NCBI RefSeq assembly: GCF_004193775.1
Contig: NC_041002.1
Span: 40,338,038-40,402,037 of the forward strand
DNA from: Glycine soja
Lineage: Eukaryota > Streptophyta > Magnoliopsida > Fabales > Fabaceae
Direction of reading: 5' to 3'
Length of the DNA stretch: 64,000 nt
Shown here: positions 11,736 through 23,955 of the stretch, piece after piece
Layout: each line of letters starts with the position of its first letter
Position numbering within the stretch: the first letter of the stretch is position 1
Notes under the pieces: generated by a model
The model's database searches: none
What the model saw: the letters and a program-made list of their open reading frames with translations, nothing else
Told to the model about the DNA's origin: nothing
Translations under genes and position numbers: made by a program

Positions 11736-12261
11736 GGAATAGATTCAAAAGAGAGAAAGGTTAGAGTTTTCAACACCTGTCGACATCCAATTGGCTAATA
11801 TATCAAGTGGCTTGTCCATGCATGACAATTAAAGTTGATTTACCATTAATTAAAAGGATCACACGGAATGAAAAAATTTCACTCAGTGCATCCTAGTAGC
11901 TTTAAAAGGAAGCACCAATCCGCTTCTTTAGGTATAATTAAAAGGACCACATGGCATGTTCTCTTAATTTATATCTTTTTGCTACTGTGTTTCAATTGGG
12001 TTATGCAGTATTTTTGGTTTTCATTGACTCTAAATACGTAGTAACCTCTCTGTATGTTGCTTTTGGTATCTCTGGTACCACTCATTAATCTAATCCTTTT
12101 TTAGCTGATAAAAGAAAAGAGCCATCCTTTAATGCAAAAATACTTCCAAACAATTCATTATCTGTTGTTCAATTTTAAAATATATTTTTCATCTTTTGTG
12201 TCGTGCTTGACTTGGCATATGTTAATGTAACAAATTAAACTGAATTTACTTTGTTTTGCAG
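11736..12261. other. Intergenic, nothing recognised
   Basis: AT-rich sequence after the EXORDIUM-like pseudogene. AAAGGACCACATGGCATG near 11941 resembles AAAGGATCACACGGAATG near 11852, a weak internal repeat. No gene is seen. Confidence 0.5.
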
Positions 12262-12345
12262 GCATGTAAGCATGTTCTAATGTTAGCCCAAACTGGGGGT
12301 CTTGATTGCCTGGTTGATGTCCAAAATGAGCTTGTTCAATTATAA
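12262..12345 (+). other. Possible orphan terminal exon
   Basis: A polypyrimidine tract and TTTTGCAG acceptor precede 27 open codons, ACKHVLMLAQTGGLDCLVDV and seven more, ending in TAA at 12343-12345. I do not recognise the protein and see no partner exon nearby. It may be a gene scrap or chance. Confidence 0.25.
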
Positions 12346-12823
12346 ATGATAATGTTTTTCTATTGAAGTCCTTGTTTTTCCATATTTTGTTTTGGATATC
12401 ACTCAGTATGCAGAGTATATATTCGAGAACTATTTTTCATCTCCCCCACATAAAACAGGAAAAGAAAAGAATGTTCCTTAACCTTTATTTAATGGGTGAC
12501 TTGGTACATTATGTTTTCTTATGTGGTCAAGCATATTAATAAATAATTGAAGAATATTAGTGTTAGAGCACTAAACTGACTATTGTAGAAAGATAAAAGA
12601 AGTAAGGTAAATTGGTGTAATGGTTCTACTTTTATTTATTCATTTCCATGATATTTATAGAGGAACGAAGTCATACATGGCTATGCCACTAGTTAGGCAG
12701 CAGTTCTACTAATCACTACTATGATAACAATTTTTTTTGAAGTTAGTTATAACAAAAATGGGATATGCACATAACAGAATTGGTGGTGGGAGACAAGGAA
12801 ACTGTTGCAGCTTGGTTAACCAT

Positions 12824-13228
12824 CTACACAAAGTCATGGTAATGGGCTGCCCTCTTGGTGATCCTTTTGGGTCTGTTCGTAGTCATGGGTATGTTGCTAT
12901 CATCTCCCCGCACTGGGAGAACAACCTTGTCCCCAAGGTTGTAAGAATCACGCAAGGAGTCCCAATTCTTCCATGTGGTATCCTCAAGATCCAATTTTGT
13001 CCATTGCACCAAGACCAACTTGGTCGGGATTGAAGCTGATGAATCCAACTTCCAATCCAGCAGGGAAAGTGGCTTGATGACTAGGTGGTTGTCGAAACTG
13101 GCGGGAGGGAGATTGAATGGGGAATCGAGCAAGGGGCCATGGTAAGGCTTTAGTAATGAAACATGGACAACTAGGTGAATCTTAGAGGATTCTGGTAACT
13201 TCAATCGGCATGCAACTTGGTCGATGCG
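12824..13228 (-). pseudogene. Ty3/gypsy polyprotein C-terminal fragment (integrase tail)
   Basis: On the minus strand this reads IDQVACRLKLPESSKIHLVV, then HVSLLKPYHGP and VLVQWTKLDLEDTTWKNWDS. This is the conserved tail of plant gypsy integrases (H-VSLLKPYHG motif, then a chromodomain-like region with VQW and EDATWE). It ends with a stop at about 12821. The rest of the polyprotein is absent because a SIRE-like LTR joins at 13229. An open frame continues from the LTR into this fragment (up to 13363), but its first 45 residues are LTR-derived. Confidence 0.85.
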
Positions 13229-14095
13229 TGTTGGAAAAGTGGCCTCAATAACATAAAAGGGGGGGGGGGATGAATTAAGTCTCACAAAATTCCCATTAAC
13301 AAATTTTAACCCCCTTTTTTTTATGAGGTATGATAGGCTCAAATGCAGAAAAAGAAGAAGCAATCAATTTAATAATGTTCTTTTAAATGTGCAAGACAAA
13401 GTAAACTATAATAAAATAACTGAGAGAAATGCAAACTCAATTTGTACTGGTTCGGCCACTTCCCGTGCCTACATCCAGTCCTAAAACAACCCACTTGAGA
13501 TTTTCCACTATCTCTGTAAATCCTTTACAGACTTTGAGCACACCTTGGGATTCCTTACCCTTGTGTTCAATATTCTCACAATTCAAGAGACAAACAGTCT
13601 CATGATTACAACTGAGTTTATGGGATGAACAAAAAGATTTCTCTCCTTTAGAGTAGATGATACAAATTGAAGATCCTAGAAGAATTCTCAATAGATTTGC
13701 AAGTGTTTGGCCAATAGTTGTTTAGAGAGCATTTGACAATTAAGTTCTCTTAGAACATCTCTCTCTCTTACTTTTCGAAGTTAGACACACATTATATATA
13801 GGCTCATTGTGCCTTTTCAAAATGGTTTGAAGAGATGTGTCTTTTTAAAAAGCTTTTCTAAAATTTTCTCACTGGTAATCGATTACAAGATTCTGATAAT
13901 CGATTACACAGTTATATTTCTGAAGAGTCATGACTTTTCAAAGTGTTTTCTGAAGTGTCGTTACTAGTAATCGATTACAGACATTTGGTAATCGATTACA
14001 AGATTTAAAATTCAAATTCCAAAACCCTTTTGAGACAATATGGCTCATTATAGAGATGTAAAAAAAATAATTAGACTAATTATATTTCTACATTA
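13229..14095 (-). mobile_element. SIRE-like copia LTR, short copy, minus orientation
   Basis: Starts TGTTGGAAAAGTGGCCTCA and shares with the LTRs at 15596 and 45031 the GGTTCGGCCAC / CTACATCCAGTCC block and two GTAATCGATTAC pairs (13875/13896 and 13967/13988). A run of about ten G replaces the usual shorter run. The right edge is uncertain; TTTCTACA at 14095 is the best candidate, but no matching target duplication is seen. Confidence 0.72.
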
Positions 14096-14411
14096 TAATT
14101 AATTTGAATATGTGGTTGTCAAGACACAATAAATATAATATATCTATAAATTTTATACATAAATGACATATATAAGTTGGAAATATCCTCAACTTTTAAC
14201 TTTGTAATTTTTGTAATGCTCCCTCATAACCCCGTGCAATATGCTCCTTCATATATAAGATAATGTCAGAATAAAAAATAAAAAAAAGATAATGTTATGC
14301 CCCATCAAGGAGATTTATGTTCAAAGTTAATAAAATTTAGACTCTTTAAGAGAGAATAAAAATATCTCACATGTAGAAGAAAAATTTGACCGAGGGCAAC
14401 CATCTGTTGCA
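14096..14411. other. Intergenic; holds one copy of a local duplication
   Basis: From about 14290 the sequence is a diverged copy of 18890-19020 (both contain TGTTATGC..C, GGAGATT.A.GTTCAAA and a block ending in TTTGACC.A.G). The copy is continued beyond the solo LTR at 18728-18790. Confidence 0.65.
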
Positions 14412-15595
14412 TGTGACACCCTATTTTTCGTAAGATAAATTAAAAATAAATAGATTTTTAGGGAAATAATGAGGTTTTTGTAATTAAATAAATAAGAAGA
14501 AATAATTTTATTAATTAAAATAATGGTTTTAAGGTAAATAAAATAAATATATGCTCTTAGAAAATAAAAAGAATGTTTCATTTATTTATTTGATAGGGAG
14601 TAAAATAGAGTTCCTCTTTATAAAATAGTAGAATAAAGAAAAATGGAGTAAATAATAGACTGAGAGTACCTTAGGTATGAATAAAGACATATTAGGTTAG
14701 TTTTTACATTTATGATTTATCTTTCTCTCAAATTTGTTTTCCCTTCTCCTTCTCCCAAAATCATTTCCTTTTCCCGCATACACTTAAACCTATCCCAGTA
14801 AAACTACGATTCTGAACTCGTTAACCGTTGGATCGTGATGATATTTTAACACCAAGTTCGGAACTCATTTTCGCACATCCCCACCTTTGGGATTTGCAAA
14901 ATAATATCTGTGGTAAGAGAAATGTCCCTCACAAGGAGCTTTTTGTTCCATACATACACCTAAACCTACCCCAGTAAAACTACAATCCTAGACTCGTTAA
15001 TCGTTGGATCCTCGTGAAATTTGAACATGGGGTATGAAACTAATTTTTGCACATTCCCACCATCGTGTAGTTAAAGAATAAATTTTATGGTGAGAGAAAC
15101 ATTCATAGCATGGAGATAGTGAAATGGAGGCTCCAATCCATTCTCATTTTCTCTAACACTTGAAAACCCTAGCAGAGCAACTAGAGGAAAAGCTTGAGGG
15201 ATCTTAGGGAACCACTAGAGACACTGCTATCACTATTGCACTACACATGTGAGCCCACTTAGGGGTAAGGGTTAAGTTTATCATAATTGGGGTTAGAATG
15301 AACATGTGTAGGGATCCTTAGAGGATTAAATTGTGATTAATTTTGAGATGTTCATTGAATTATAATTCTTCTTTTATGATTCTAATTATGATATTATTGT
15401 GTTTGATAGACCAATTGATGTCCTGATGTGAATTGGTTAATAAAATTGAGTGTTCTTGGTGTTTTTGCATTTTTGACCTATGATTTAATTTTGATTCCTT
15501 TGATTTTGAGATGATTATGTGAAATTGTTTGAGCGGTTTTACTCCCCATGTTTTGAGAATCATTTTTGTATAATTTGTTTGTGTTGGACAAGATT

Positions 15596-17134
15596 TGTTA
15601 GACAAGTGGCCTCAGATATCTTAAGAAGGGGGGGTTGAATTAAGATATCACAAACTTTTTCCTAATTAAAAAATTCTATTTTGATTTTTAACCCAAATCC
15701 CAAGATTCCTTTCAAAATGAATTCCTAAATAATTTTGCAAATTAAACTTACTGAATAAAAGCAATAAGCAATAATAAATAAAATAGTTTAAGGGAAGAGA
15801 AAATGCAAACTCAGATTTATACTGGTTCGGCCACACCCTTGTGCCTACGTCCAGTCCCCAAGAAACCCGCTTGAGAGTTCCACTATCTTGCAAAAGCCCT
15901 TTACAAGTTCTGAACCACACAAGGACAATCCTTCCTTTGTGTTCAGATTGCTTTACAACAAGAGACCCTCAGTCTCTTAATCCCTTTTCAGAAATAAGAT
16001 GAAGAGAAGAAGAAATCTCTCTTTAAAGAGATAGATTGAACAATGGAGCACTCAAAATAATTCCTTATTGAATTGCAAGTGTATTGGCCAAGGAATTTTT
16101 TAAGAGGACCTTTGATGGCCATTCAAAAACTCTAAACAAATTCGTGTTCCAAGTCACATATAAATAGACCTTTGATGGCCATTCAAAAACCTTTTGGACA
16201 GATGTGACTCTTGAAAATATTTTCTGAAAAGCTCCTCTGGTAATCGATTACAAAACTTGTGTAATCGATTACAGGCTTTAAAATTTGAATTCAAACATTC
16301 TATAACTACTGGTAATCGATTACCATACATGTGTAATCGATTACACATTGTAAGATTTGAATTCAAATTTCTAATGACTGTTGTAAATATTTTCAGCTGT
16401 TGGTAATCGATTACAATCCTCATGTAATCGATTACATGCCTTCAAAAATATTAAAAATCATTTTAAAAGTGTTTTAGGAAGTGTTTTGGCCACTGGTAAT
16501 CGATTACATCCTCTGGTAATCGATTAGCAGAGAGTGAATCTCTTGTAAAAACATTTTAGCTTAAATTCATTGGCCAAACCTCTTGTTGTTTCAACTTGGA
16601 ATTCCCTTCCTAAATCACTAGAGATTTTCTTGATGATGTATCTTGAATTTCTTGGATTTTTGGTCTTGAATTAAACTTGAGAAGTACTTGATCCTTTGGC
16701 ATCATCAAAACATCAAACATTCTGTAACTACTGGTAATCGATTACCATACATGTGTAATCGATTACACATTGTAAGATTTGAATTCAAATTTCTAATGAC
16801 TGTTGTAAATATTTTCAGCTGCTGGTAATCGATTACAATCCTCATGTAATCGATTACATGCCTTCAAAAATATTAAAAATCATTTTAAAAGCGTTTTAGG
16901 AAGTGTTTTGGCCACTGGTAATCGATTATCAGAGAGTGAATCTCTTGTAAAAACATTTTAGCTTAAATTCATTGGCCAAACCTCTTGTTGTTTCAACTTG
17001 GAATTCCCTTCTTAAATCACTAGATATTTTCTTGATGATGTATCTTGAATTTCTTGGATTTTTGTCTTGAATTAAACTTGAGAAGTACTTGATCCTTTGG
17101 CATCATCAAAACATCTAAATATCTTGCTTCTACA
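15596..17134 (-). mobile_element. SIRE-like solo LTR nested in family L LTR
   Basis: In the minus orientation it runs from TGTAGAAGCAAG to GTCTAACA, 1539 bp, and has an exact 5-bp duplication AGATT at both edges (15591-15595 and 17135-17139). It contains the GGTTCGGCCACACCC block and many GTAATCGATTAC pairs. No coding region. Because it sits inside the 14412 LTR it is the younger insertion. Confidence 0.9.
16292..17120. repeat. 422-bp tandem duplication within the nested LTR
   Basis: The segment starting CAAACATTCT at 16292 recurs at 16714, an offset of 422 bp. The copies differ by a few bases, and the second lacks about 20 bp at the fourth motif pair (near 16500 in copy one). Confidence 0.93.
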
Positions 17135-18206
17135 AGATTTACTAGATTAGCATGATAAATTGTTATATTGGGATCATGAAATTATGTTTAAGTGATAAAT
17201 TGAATATGTGATGAATTGTTAGATACATGTGTATTGAGATATTATATATATTGAATTGTGAGTTATGAAGTGCACAATCACACAATTGTAAGACCCTTTA
17301 AGAGCGATGAGTTTTTGTGCGACAAGTATTATGATGGGATCCACTGTGGGAACCCGACGAGTTGAATTACTTTGAGGCGTGACGAGTTAAAATGATTTTT
17401 AAAAAAATTGAGTCGTTGTGTGTATTGCATAGTTCATAGGTAAAGGTTGTGTTTGTGCCATGTATATATTAATACTATGCGATGTGTATATGATTCATAT
17501 GGTGTGATAACATATTATTTTGGAATTATAACATTGTGATTGAAATTGAGTGTATGTGATAAATTGAGTATGTGTTGAATTGTAAGATACATGTATATTG
17601 AGATGTTGTGTGCATTGAGTTATGAGCTATAAGCCATATAATCACACAACTGTAACACCTTTTAAGGGCAACAGGTTAATGCGTGACGAGTATTGTGATG
17701 GGAACCACTGTGCAAACCTGACAAGTTTAATCACTTTGAGGCCCGACGAGATAAAATTATTTAGAGAATAATTAAGGAGTCTTGTGTTTTGTACAGTTCA
17801 TAGATAGAGTCTGCGTGCTAAAATGTTTTCTGGGTTAGACCTGAATAAGGAGGGAGAGGCCCTGACGGACTCTTCGAAGTCTAGGCCTTGGGGTAAATAC
17901 ACTCGATTTGAGTGATCTTTTAAGCCTATGCCGATCCCACATGGTTGAAGCATTCTCACAAAACAACGTGATCCTGACTGGTCTCCCTATGATTTTACCT
18001 AGTGAGAGTGACCTAACTTACCAGTGTGTGGTCTGTCTTGCCATGTACTCCTAGGCGCCAAATGAGGTTTTTCACTTACATGATACCACATTGCATATAG
18101 GATTGACTCTTAGTGTATCTGTTACATAACACCTGTGTAATGATCATTGTGACTTGTTACGTGATGGTTTGTAATGAATTGTGTTAAGTTGAGCTTGTTC
18201 TATTGT

Positions 18207-18248
<42 letters not shown>

Positions 18249-18727
18249 CTTTCGTTAATCTCTACCTATTTATGAATGTGATAACTCACTTCCTGTGTGT
18301 TATTTGTATTTGGATCCTGTGATGATCTCGGACCTTGTGTTCATGAGAGTAGATGGTTAGGTGGATGACTTTAAAGAACCTCGTGTTAGAAAATGTTAAG
18401 ACACAATGCTCTGATAGGATGTGACATTGGGGCATGAGTTTTTATTTCTATTGCATGATGTTCTGAACATGTTATGCTACTTTATGTTATCCCACTGCTT
18501 AACTTGTTTCCTTTTGTAAAAATTGGATGGCCTTGTTTTGGGGCCAGAGATGTTTTCATACCCTTATTTGATAAGTTTTTTTTAATTTGGTGATTAACGC
18601 AAATGTGAACCTTTTACCCACGTGAACTCCATTATGTTTATTGAATAAAATCATTTTAATGAATTCCGCATTTTCATGTATGATATTATATAAATATGTA
18701 TGTCGGGATAGAGGGTTTTACATTGCA

Positions 18728-19934
18728 TAGATCCAATTTATCTTTTGTTGGAAAACATGTTCATATACCTTTTTAATCTACATGTTTTGTATGTCAACTT
18801 GCAATTCGTATCATTATAAGAAAAAATAACCATGAAGAGATAGTGAACTTTTAAGAAGAGAAAGATTAGAAAAATTTTTGTTATGCTCCTTTTTAGTTTT
18901 TATTGACTTAAAAACACAAGGAGATTCAAGTTCAAAACTAATTAAATTTAAATTTTTTAGAGCCAATAAAAATATATATGACAAGTAGAAGGCAAGTTTG
19001 ACCAAGAGAGCAAACTTTGTGTTGCATAAGTACAATCACCTTTGTGTTGGAAACATGTTAATACACCTTTTTAATCTACAATTAATAGTGATAAAAAAGG
19101 AAGAAAAAATACCATACATACATCAACTCTTGCGAAATGCAATTTTGTGATTCTGCTTCCGATTGCAACGTTGAAAACCACACAATTCCATAGCCCTCTG
19201 ACTATTTTTTCACAACCTAATTGGTAGTTCTCTAAGTACTAACCATAAACAAAAGCCTTAAATGTTATGAGCTCTGCAGAAAAATATTGATTGAAAACAA
19301 AATTTAATTAGGTAGGTTAACTATTCTAACTCACCAAATGGAAACTTCACAGTATACAACCTTCTAAGTATACCAAAAAATGACTCCTTTGTATTTTCCC
19401 TTTGAAAAAGCCTTTCCACCAAATGAATAAACAACTCTAAGCATAGACCACAAGCTATTAATGTCAATTTAGACTTATAAATAGCAAATGGTGGCAGTTT
19501 AGTAACTGATGAACAACATTTGTTTCAGAGTTTAAGGAGTGTATGTTTTGGAAGCTACAAAGTGTAGCCTTGGGTTAGACATGCCGCCTTGATTTAGGTT
19601 ATATGCACGTTCTTAAAAATTTATTTGGCTTACCAAAAAAAGAAGTTAAGACTTGTATTGTATTTATTAGGTAATAGTTTTTCAATAAAAATTTAATGCT
19701 ATTCTGTTTTTGGTAAGCAAAGATAAAATTATAAAACGGAATCCAAGCATTATGCTACCCTTGTATTTGGATTTTACATTTGAACAATACAAGAGAAGGG
19801 AACAATACACAAATATGAAAATAACAACAATCACTCCTATTTCGCACCAAATTTGATGCAATAACAAACTTTAATAAAAACTAAAGTAGAAATCAGATCA
19901 CACATGTCTCCATTAAACACTATATCATTCTTTA
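18728..19934. other. Intergenic with old local duplication
   Basis: The stretch 18890-19080 is a second copy of the sequence that the 14412 LTR split (14290-14411 joined to 18728-18790). Shared parts include TTTGACC, TTGCATA, TGTTGGAAA and CTTTTTAATCTACA. No gene is seen in the rest. Confidence 0.65.
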
Positions 19935-20335
19935 TTAATCACATGAACAACAATTGCATGGAAAATTAAAACAAGAGAATTTCTTAACTTGTCTCCTAGC
20001 TACCCAATAACAAGCCAAATTGGATAAACAACGCCCCATAAGAAGAGGGCAATACAAAAGCCAAGCCAATAAAATAGAAACCCAAATACAGTAAGAGAAA
20101 AGCAAAAAATAAGTTATTAGAATCTTCTTCGACAAAGCTATAAAATGGACCCAACAAGCCAAGACCATTAAAGTTAAACCCTTATTGAGTAGAACAGCTT
20201 CTGTCTATCTAACATCAATCTCCAAGAAAAAGTCAAGACTTTTAAGGGGGCAGGGTACTTCCAAATCCTGCTAAACCAAAGCAGAAAACGGAAAATTATA
20301 AACAGAAAATAGTTTGTAAGCATCCTCGTTCCAAT
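19935..20335 (-). pseudogene. LINE ORF2 tail (zf-RVT region), copy 1, distal part
   Basis: Matches 60110-60470 closely (shared blocks CTTGTCTCCTA, ATTGGATAAACAACGCCCCA, ATCTTCTTCGACAAA). That second copy reads as the reverse-transcriptase zinc-binding tail of a non-LTR retrotransposon. Here the frame is broken by stops. A copia element (20336-24185) separates it from its other half at 24186-24395. Confidence 0.7.
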
Positions 20336-20539
20336 TATTAAGAAAATGGTATCTAGTAGTTTTCATTGATATGAGACAATGAATAAATACATAGTCCTCT
20401 CTACCATCTCTCCATGATTATTGAGGATAAAATATCAAAACAGAATTACAAATAAAAAGGAGAAAATATACAGGGATTTGGATCAATTATAATTTAAATT
20501 CAAATCATAGCTGATCCTTACAATTAATGGATTCTAACA
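20336..20539 (-). repeat. 3' LTR of copia-2
   Basis: 204-bp copy. Its partner at 23956 is longer because about 22 bp around AAAATATCAAAATAGAATCA are duplicated there. Confidence 0.9.
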
Positions 20540-20546
20540 CCCCCTT

Positions 20547-21048
20547 TCAAGTTGGTGCATCAATGCCACATATTCCCAACTTGTCAAGATAACTACTAAG
20601 GGCCTTGGATGCTACTACCTTGGTTAGCATATCAACAAGTTGTTGTTCTGATTTTACCAAAGGAAAGACAATAATACCATCTTCAATCTTCTCTTTGATG
20701 AAATGCCTGTCAATTTCCACATGTTTTGTACAATCACATTGGACGGGGTTGTTAGAAATCTCTATGGCTGATTTATTATCACAGTAAAGCTTCATTGCAT
20801 TCATATCCAATATCCTTCAAGAGACTTCTAACCCTTAATAGTTCACATATTCCAACTGCCATCCCTCTAAACTCTGCTTCAGTACTTGATCTAGCAACTA
20901 CTTGTTGCTTTTTACTTCTCCAAGATACTAGATTTCCTCCCACAAAAGTGAAGTAGCCAGCGGTAGACCTTCTGTCATCTGTTGATCTAGCCCAATCAGC
21001 ATCAATATAACCCTCAACTTTGAGGTGACCATGATTTGAGAATAACAA
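20547..21048 (-). pseudogene. copia-2 RNase H and polyprotein C-terminus
   Basis: Two overlapping open pieces (20779-21048 and 20547-20810) give a copia RNase H: GYIDADWARSTDDRRSTAGY, SWRSKKQQVVARSSTEAEFR, then LYCDNKSAIEISNNPV and HVEIDRHFIKEKI, ending DKLGICGIDAPT. They are one frameshift apart at about 20790. The key acidic residues of the first D, E and D motifs are present. Confidence 0.88.
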
Positions 21049-21135
21049 ACCTTTTCCTGGTGCAGATTTTTAAGTACCTTAATATTCGTTCAATAGCATC
21101 CATATGCGGTTTTTTTGGGTCATGCATAAATTGAC

Positions 21136-21765
21136 TCATGCATAAATTAGCTTTCCCACTAGTCTTTGATATCTTCCTCTATCTGCACTAGTTGCATCAT
21201 CACAATGAAAATTCTTGTGGTTTTTTTCTATAGGAGTATCAATTGGTTTACACCCAAGCATTCTTGTTTCAGCTAACAAGTCTAAAGCATACTTTCTTTG
21301 AGAAAGGAAGATACCATGCTTGGACCTCGCAACTTCGATCCCTAAAAAATATTTGAGATCTCCAAGCTGTTTCATGCCAAATTCAGAAGCTAAATGTCTC
21401 TGTATGCTTAAAATTTCATTAGGATCATTTTCGGTTACAATCATATCATCAACATATATTATCAATGCAATGATTTTACTTTGATTATGCTTGAGAAACA
21501 AGGTGTGATCAGAATTGCTTTGTGTGTAACCGAAAAACTACATAGACTTTGTAAATCTTCCAAACCAAGCTCTTGGTGATTGTTTTAATCCGTATAGGGC
21601 CTTTTTAAGCATACACACCAAAGGAATATTTGAGTACTTTGGTATACCTGGAGGAGGATCCATATAAACTTCTTCCATTAGATCTCCATGTAAAAAGGCA
21701 CTTGTTACACTGAATTGAAGAAGTAGCCAATCTTGATTTGCTGCTAGTGATAATAACACCCTCAC
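21136..21765 (-). pseudogene. copia-2 reverse transcriptase remnant
   Basis: Pieces 21538-21765 (SVTSAFLHGDLMEEVYMDPP, ALYGLKQSPRAWFGRFTKSM) and 21136-21501 (IIYVDDMIVTENDPNE with catalytic YVDD, then FGMKQLGDLKYFLGIEVARS). A stop and short gap part them at about 21520. The LGIEVARSK.GIFLSQRKYA wording fits the Ale/Retrofit copia group. Confidence 0.88.
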
Positions 21766-22348
21766 TGTATTGAGCTTTGCAATTGGTGCAAAGGTTTATT
21801 GGTAATCAACCCCAAAGGATTGAGTGTAACCCTTTGCAACTAGCCTTGCATTATATCTCTCCACACTTCCATCAGCTTTATGTTTGACAGTTAACACCCA
21901 TCTACAACCAACTCTACTCTTTCCATTTTTGTTTTAATTGCCTAGATCCACCTAGAATCTGCTAGAGCTTCTTGCAAACTACTAGGAGTAAAGGCAATAG
22001 ATAATTGAGATACAAAATTCACATATGACTTGGACAACTTTTTAGATGGCACATAGTTGTTTATGGGGTATTTGACCTTATAATTTAGAATGGGATCATA
22101 CTTAATTGGGGGTTATCCTCTATTAATATGAAGTGGAAGAGTGTAAGGGCTCACTATAGGGTCAGAATTTGGGGTAGAAGAGACATTGCGTTGTATATAA
22201 GTGGAAACACAGTTTTGTGTATCAGCAACAAAATGAAAAGGAGTAAGAGTTTCAAGTGATACCTCTACAAAATTATTTTTGGATTGGATCAACAGTGGAT
22301 TAGAGGTTGAAGGAGAGATTATACTATCATCTTTGACCATATTCTCAT

Positions 22349-23340
22349 TTACATTATTCTAAATTTGATCTTCCATGTTCTCATCTCCATTATCTTGAAT
22401 TCCATCCTCTGTTGTTGTTGGCATAACATCAAATAACTAGATATCTTGGTCAAGTCTATCATGATTCGGGACCTCCAAATCACACCCCCTTTGAGGTGAA
22501 AAATGAAGTATTTTTGAGGGAAAAACATTTCATGCTCATGAAATGTAACATCCATTGATACAAAAAATCTTTTTGTAGATGGATGATAGGCCTTACATCC
22601 CTTTTGAGTGGTGTTGTATCCCATAAAAACACATTTCATTGCTCTAGATTCTAATTTTGGTCGCTGGTGAGGATGCAAATGCACATATATGACACAACCA
22701 AAAATATAGGGTGGTAAATGATTGACAAAATTAAGGGTGAAATCATGAGAAAGGACATCAAGAGGTCTCTTAAAATTTAACACACTCAAGAGAACTCTAT
22801 TAATAAGATAAACTGTAGAGCTTAAAGCTTCACCTCATAACTAAGAAGGAATATTACCGCCAATCAATAGTGATCTAGTAACCTCCAAAAGATGTCTATT
22901 TTTTCTCTCGGCTACTCCATTTTGCTGAGGGGAATTAGGACATGATATTTGATGAAGAATACCAATAGATTTCATAAAATTTGTCAACTCATTTTTGTAG
23001 TATTCCCCTCCATTATCAGACCTGACTATTTTTATTGGAGTATTAAATTGTGTGCTTATTATTTCGTGAAATACTTGAAAAACATTACACGCATCACTTT
23101 TGCATTTTTAAGTAGGTATAACCAAGTCATTCTTGTATAGTCATCCATTAATGTCACAAACCATTGCATTCCATTATATGTGGGAAGAGGGGCAGGTCCC
23201 CAAACATCAGAGTGAATTATTATTTATAGGAAAAGTAGCGTGATGACTTTTTGCCATTACACAAATTTCACATTTAAAATCAGAGATATTACAATAGTTA
23301 AACAATGAAGGAAATAATCTCTTAAGGTAGCTAAAAGATG
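22349..23340 (-). pseudogene. copia-2 integrase remnant
   Basis: The piece 22349-22789 holds the post-catalytic part (RPLDVLSHDF, HPHQRPKLESRAMKCVFMGY, then GCKAYHPSTKRFFVSMDVTF). Upstream, broken frames between 22850 and 23300 match the integrase core, including the antisense of a QQNGVAERKN-like block at 22900-22940. Multiple stops are present. Confidence 0.78.
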
Positions 23341-23389
23341 GATGTCATAATCGCTTATGCCATTGCCAAATATCTCTTTTATTCTTAGC

Positions 23390-23812
23390 TTATGTTTCAT
23401 CAATTACAGAGTGAGTCAGTGCTTTTCCTTTGGTATATTGAGAATTACCTTTAAGATAGTATAATTCTTCACTTCTTTTACCATTACCAATCTTCTCCTT
23501 CATATGTATATTCTTTAGAGTACAATATCTAGGAAAGAACAAGAAAACACAGTTATGGGACTTGGTTAATTGACTAACAGAGAGAAGACTACAATCGAGA
23601 GAAGGAACAAAAAGCACATTGGAAATGGATACCAAGGGAGAAATGGATATTGTACCACTACCCATAACTGGGGAAGAAACAATAGAAAAACCACAAATTG
23701 GTTGAAATGTATCTAACTTAGCAACAAATCCAGTAGCAACGGTGGAGTTGTCCTTGGGAGATTCCACTTTTTTTTCCTTTTGGGTGCCATTCGGGATCAC
23801 TTGTACCATCAA
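23390..23812 (-). pseudogene. copia-2 protease/GAG-pre-integrase remnant
   Basis: The 140-residue frame has SPVMGSGTISISPLVSISNV, then [20 protein letters not shown]. This is the C-terminal part of the copia aspartic protease. The active-site DSG(A/C) segment that should precede it is absent: FVAKLDTF joins directly to the later part. That points to an internal deletion. Confidence 0.82.
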
Positions 23813-23955
23813 GACACTTGGGTTTAAGGATTGAAGACAGATCCTTCATATGTGGAGTAGAATCTGATTTATTTGACCTATTATTCATTTTCGTACACAG
23901 AAGCTAATCTCCAATTCCTAAAGAAGAAAGGTAATTGGAGTTGACTCTAATACCA

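Larger units (their letters stand above)
14412..18722 (+). mobile_element. Family L solo LTR carrying a nested SIRE-like solo LTR
   Basis: Starts TGTGACACCC and ends GGGTTTTACA, flanked by an exact 5-bp duplication TTGCA (14407-14411, 18723-18727). Removing the nested LTR leaves about 2.77 kb. It shares with the other family L copies the CCTGACGGACTCTTCG block, the GTGATAACTCACT block and a (TA)n tract near 18220. No coding domains are seen. An internal duplication of the AACCCGACGAGTT region lies at about 17200-17780. Confidence 0.88.

Noticed and set aside
13875..16930. Regularly spaced GTAATCGATTAC words look like a CRISPR array.
   Set aside because: Plant DNA, repeats are 12-bp palindromes, pairs sit inside LTRs, distances between pairs are irregular and there are no cas genes.
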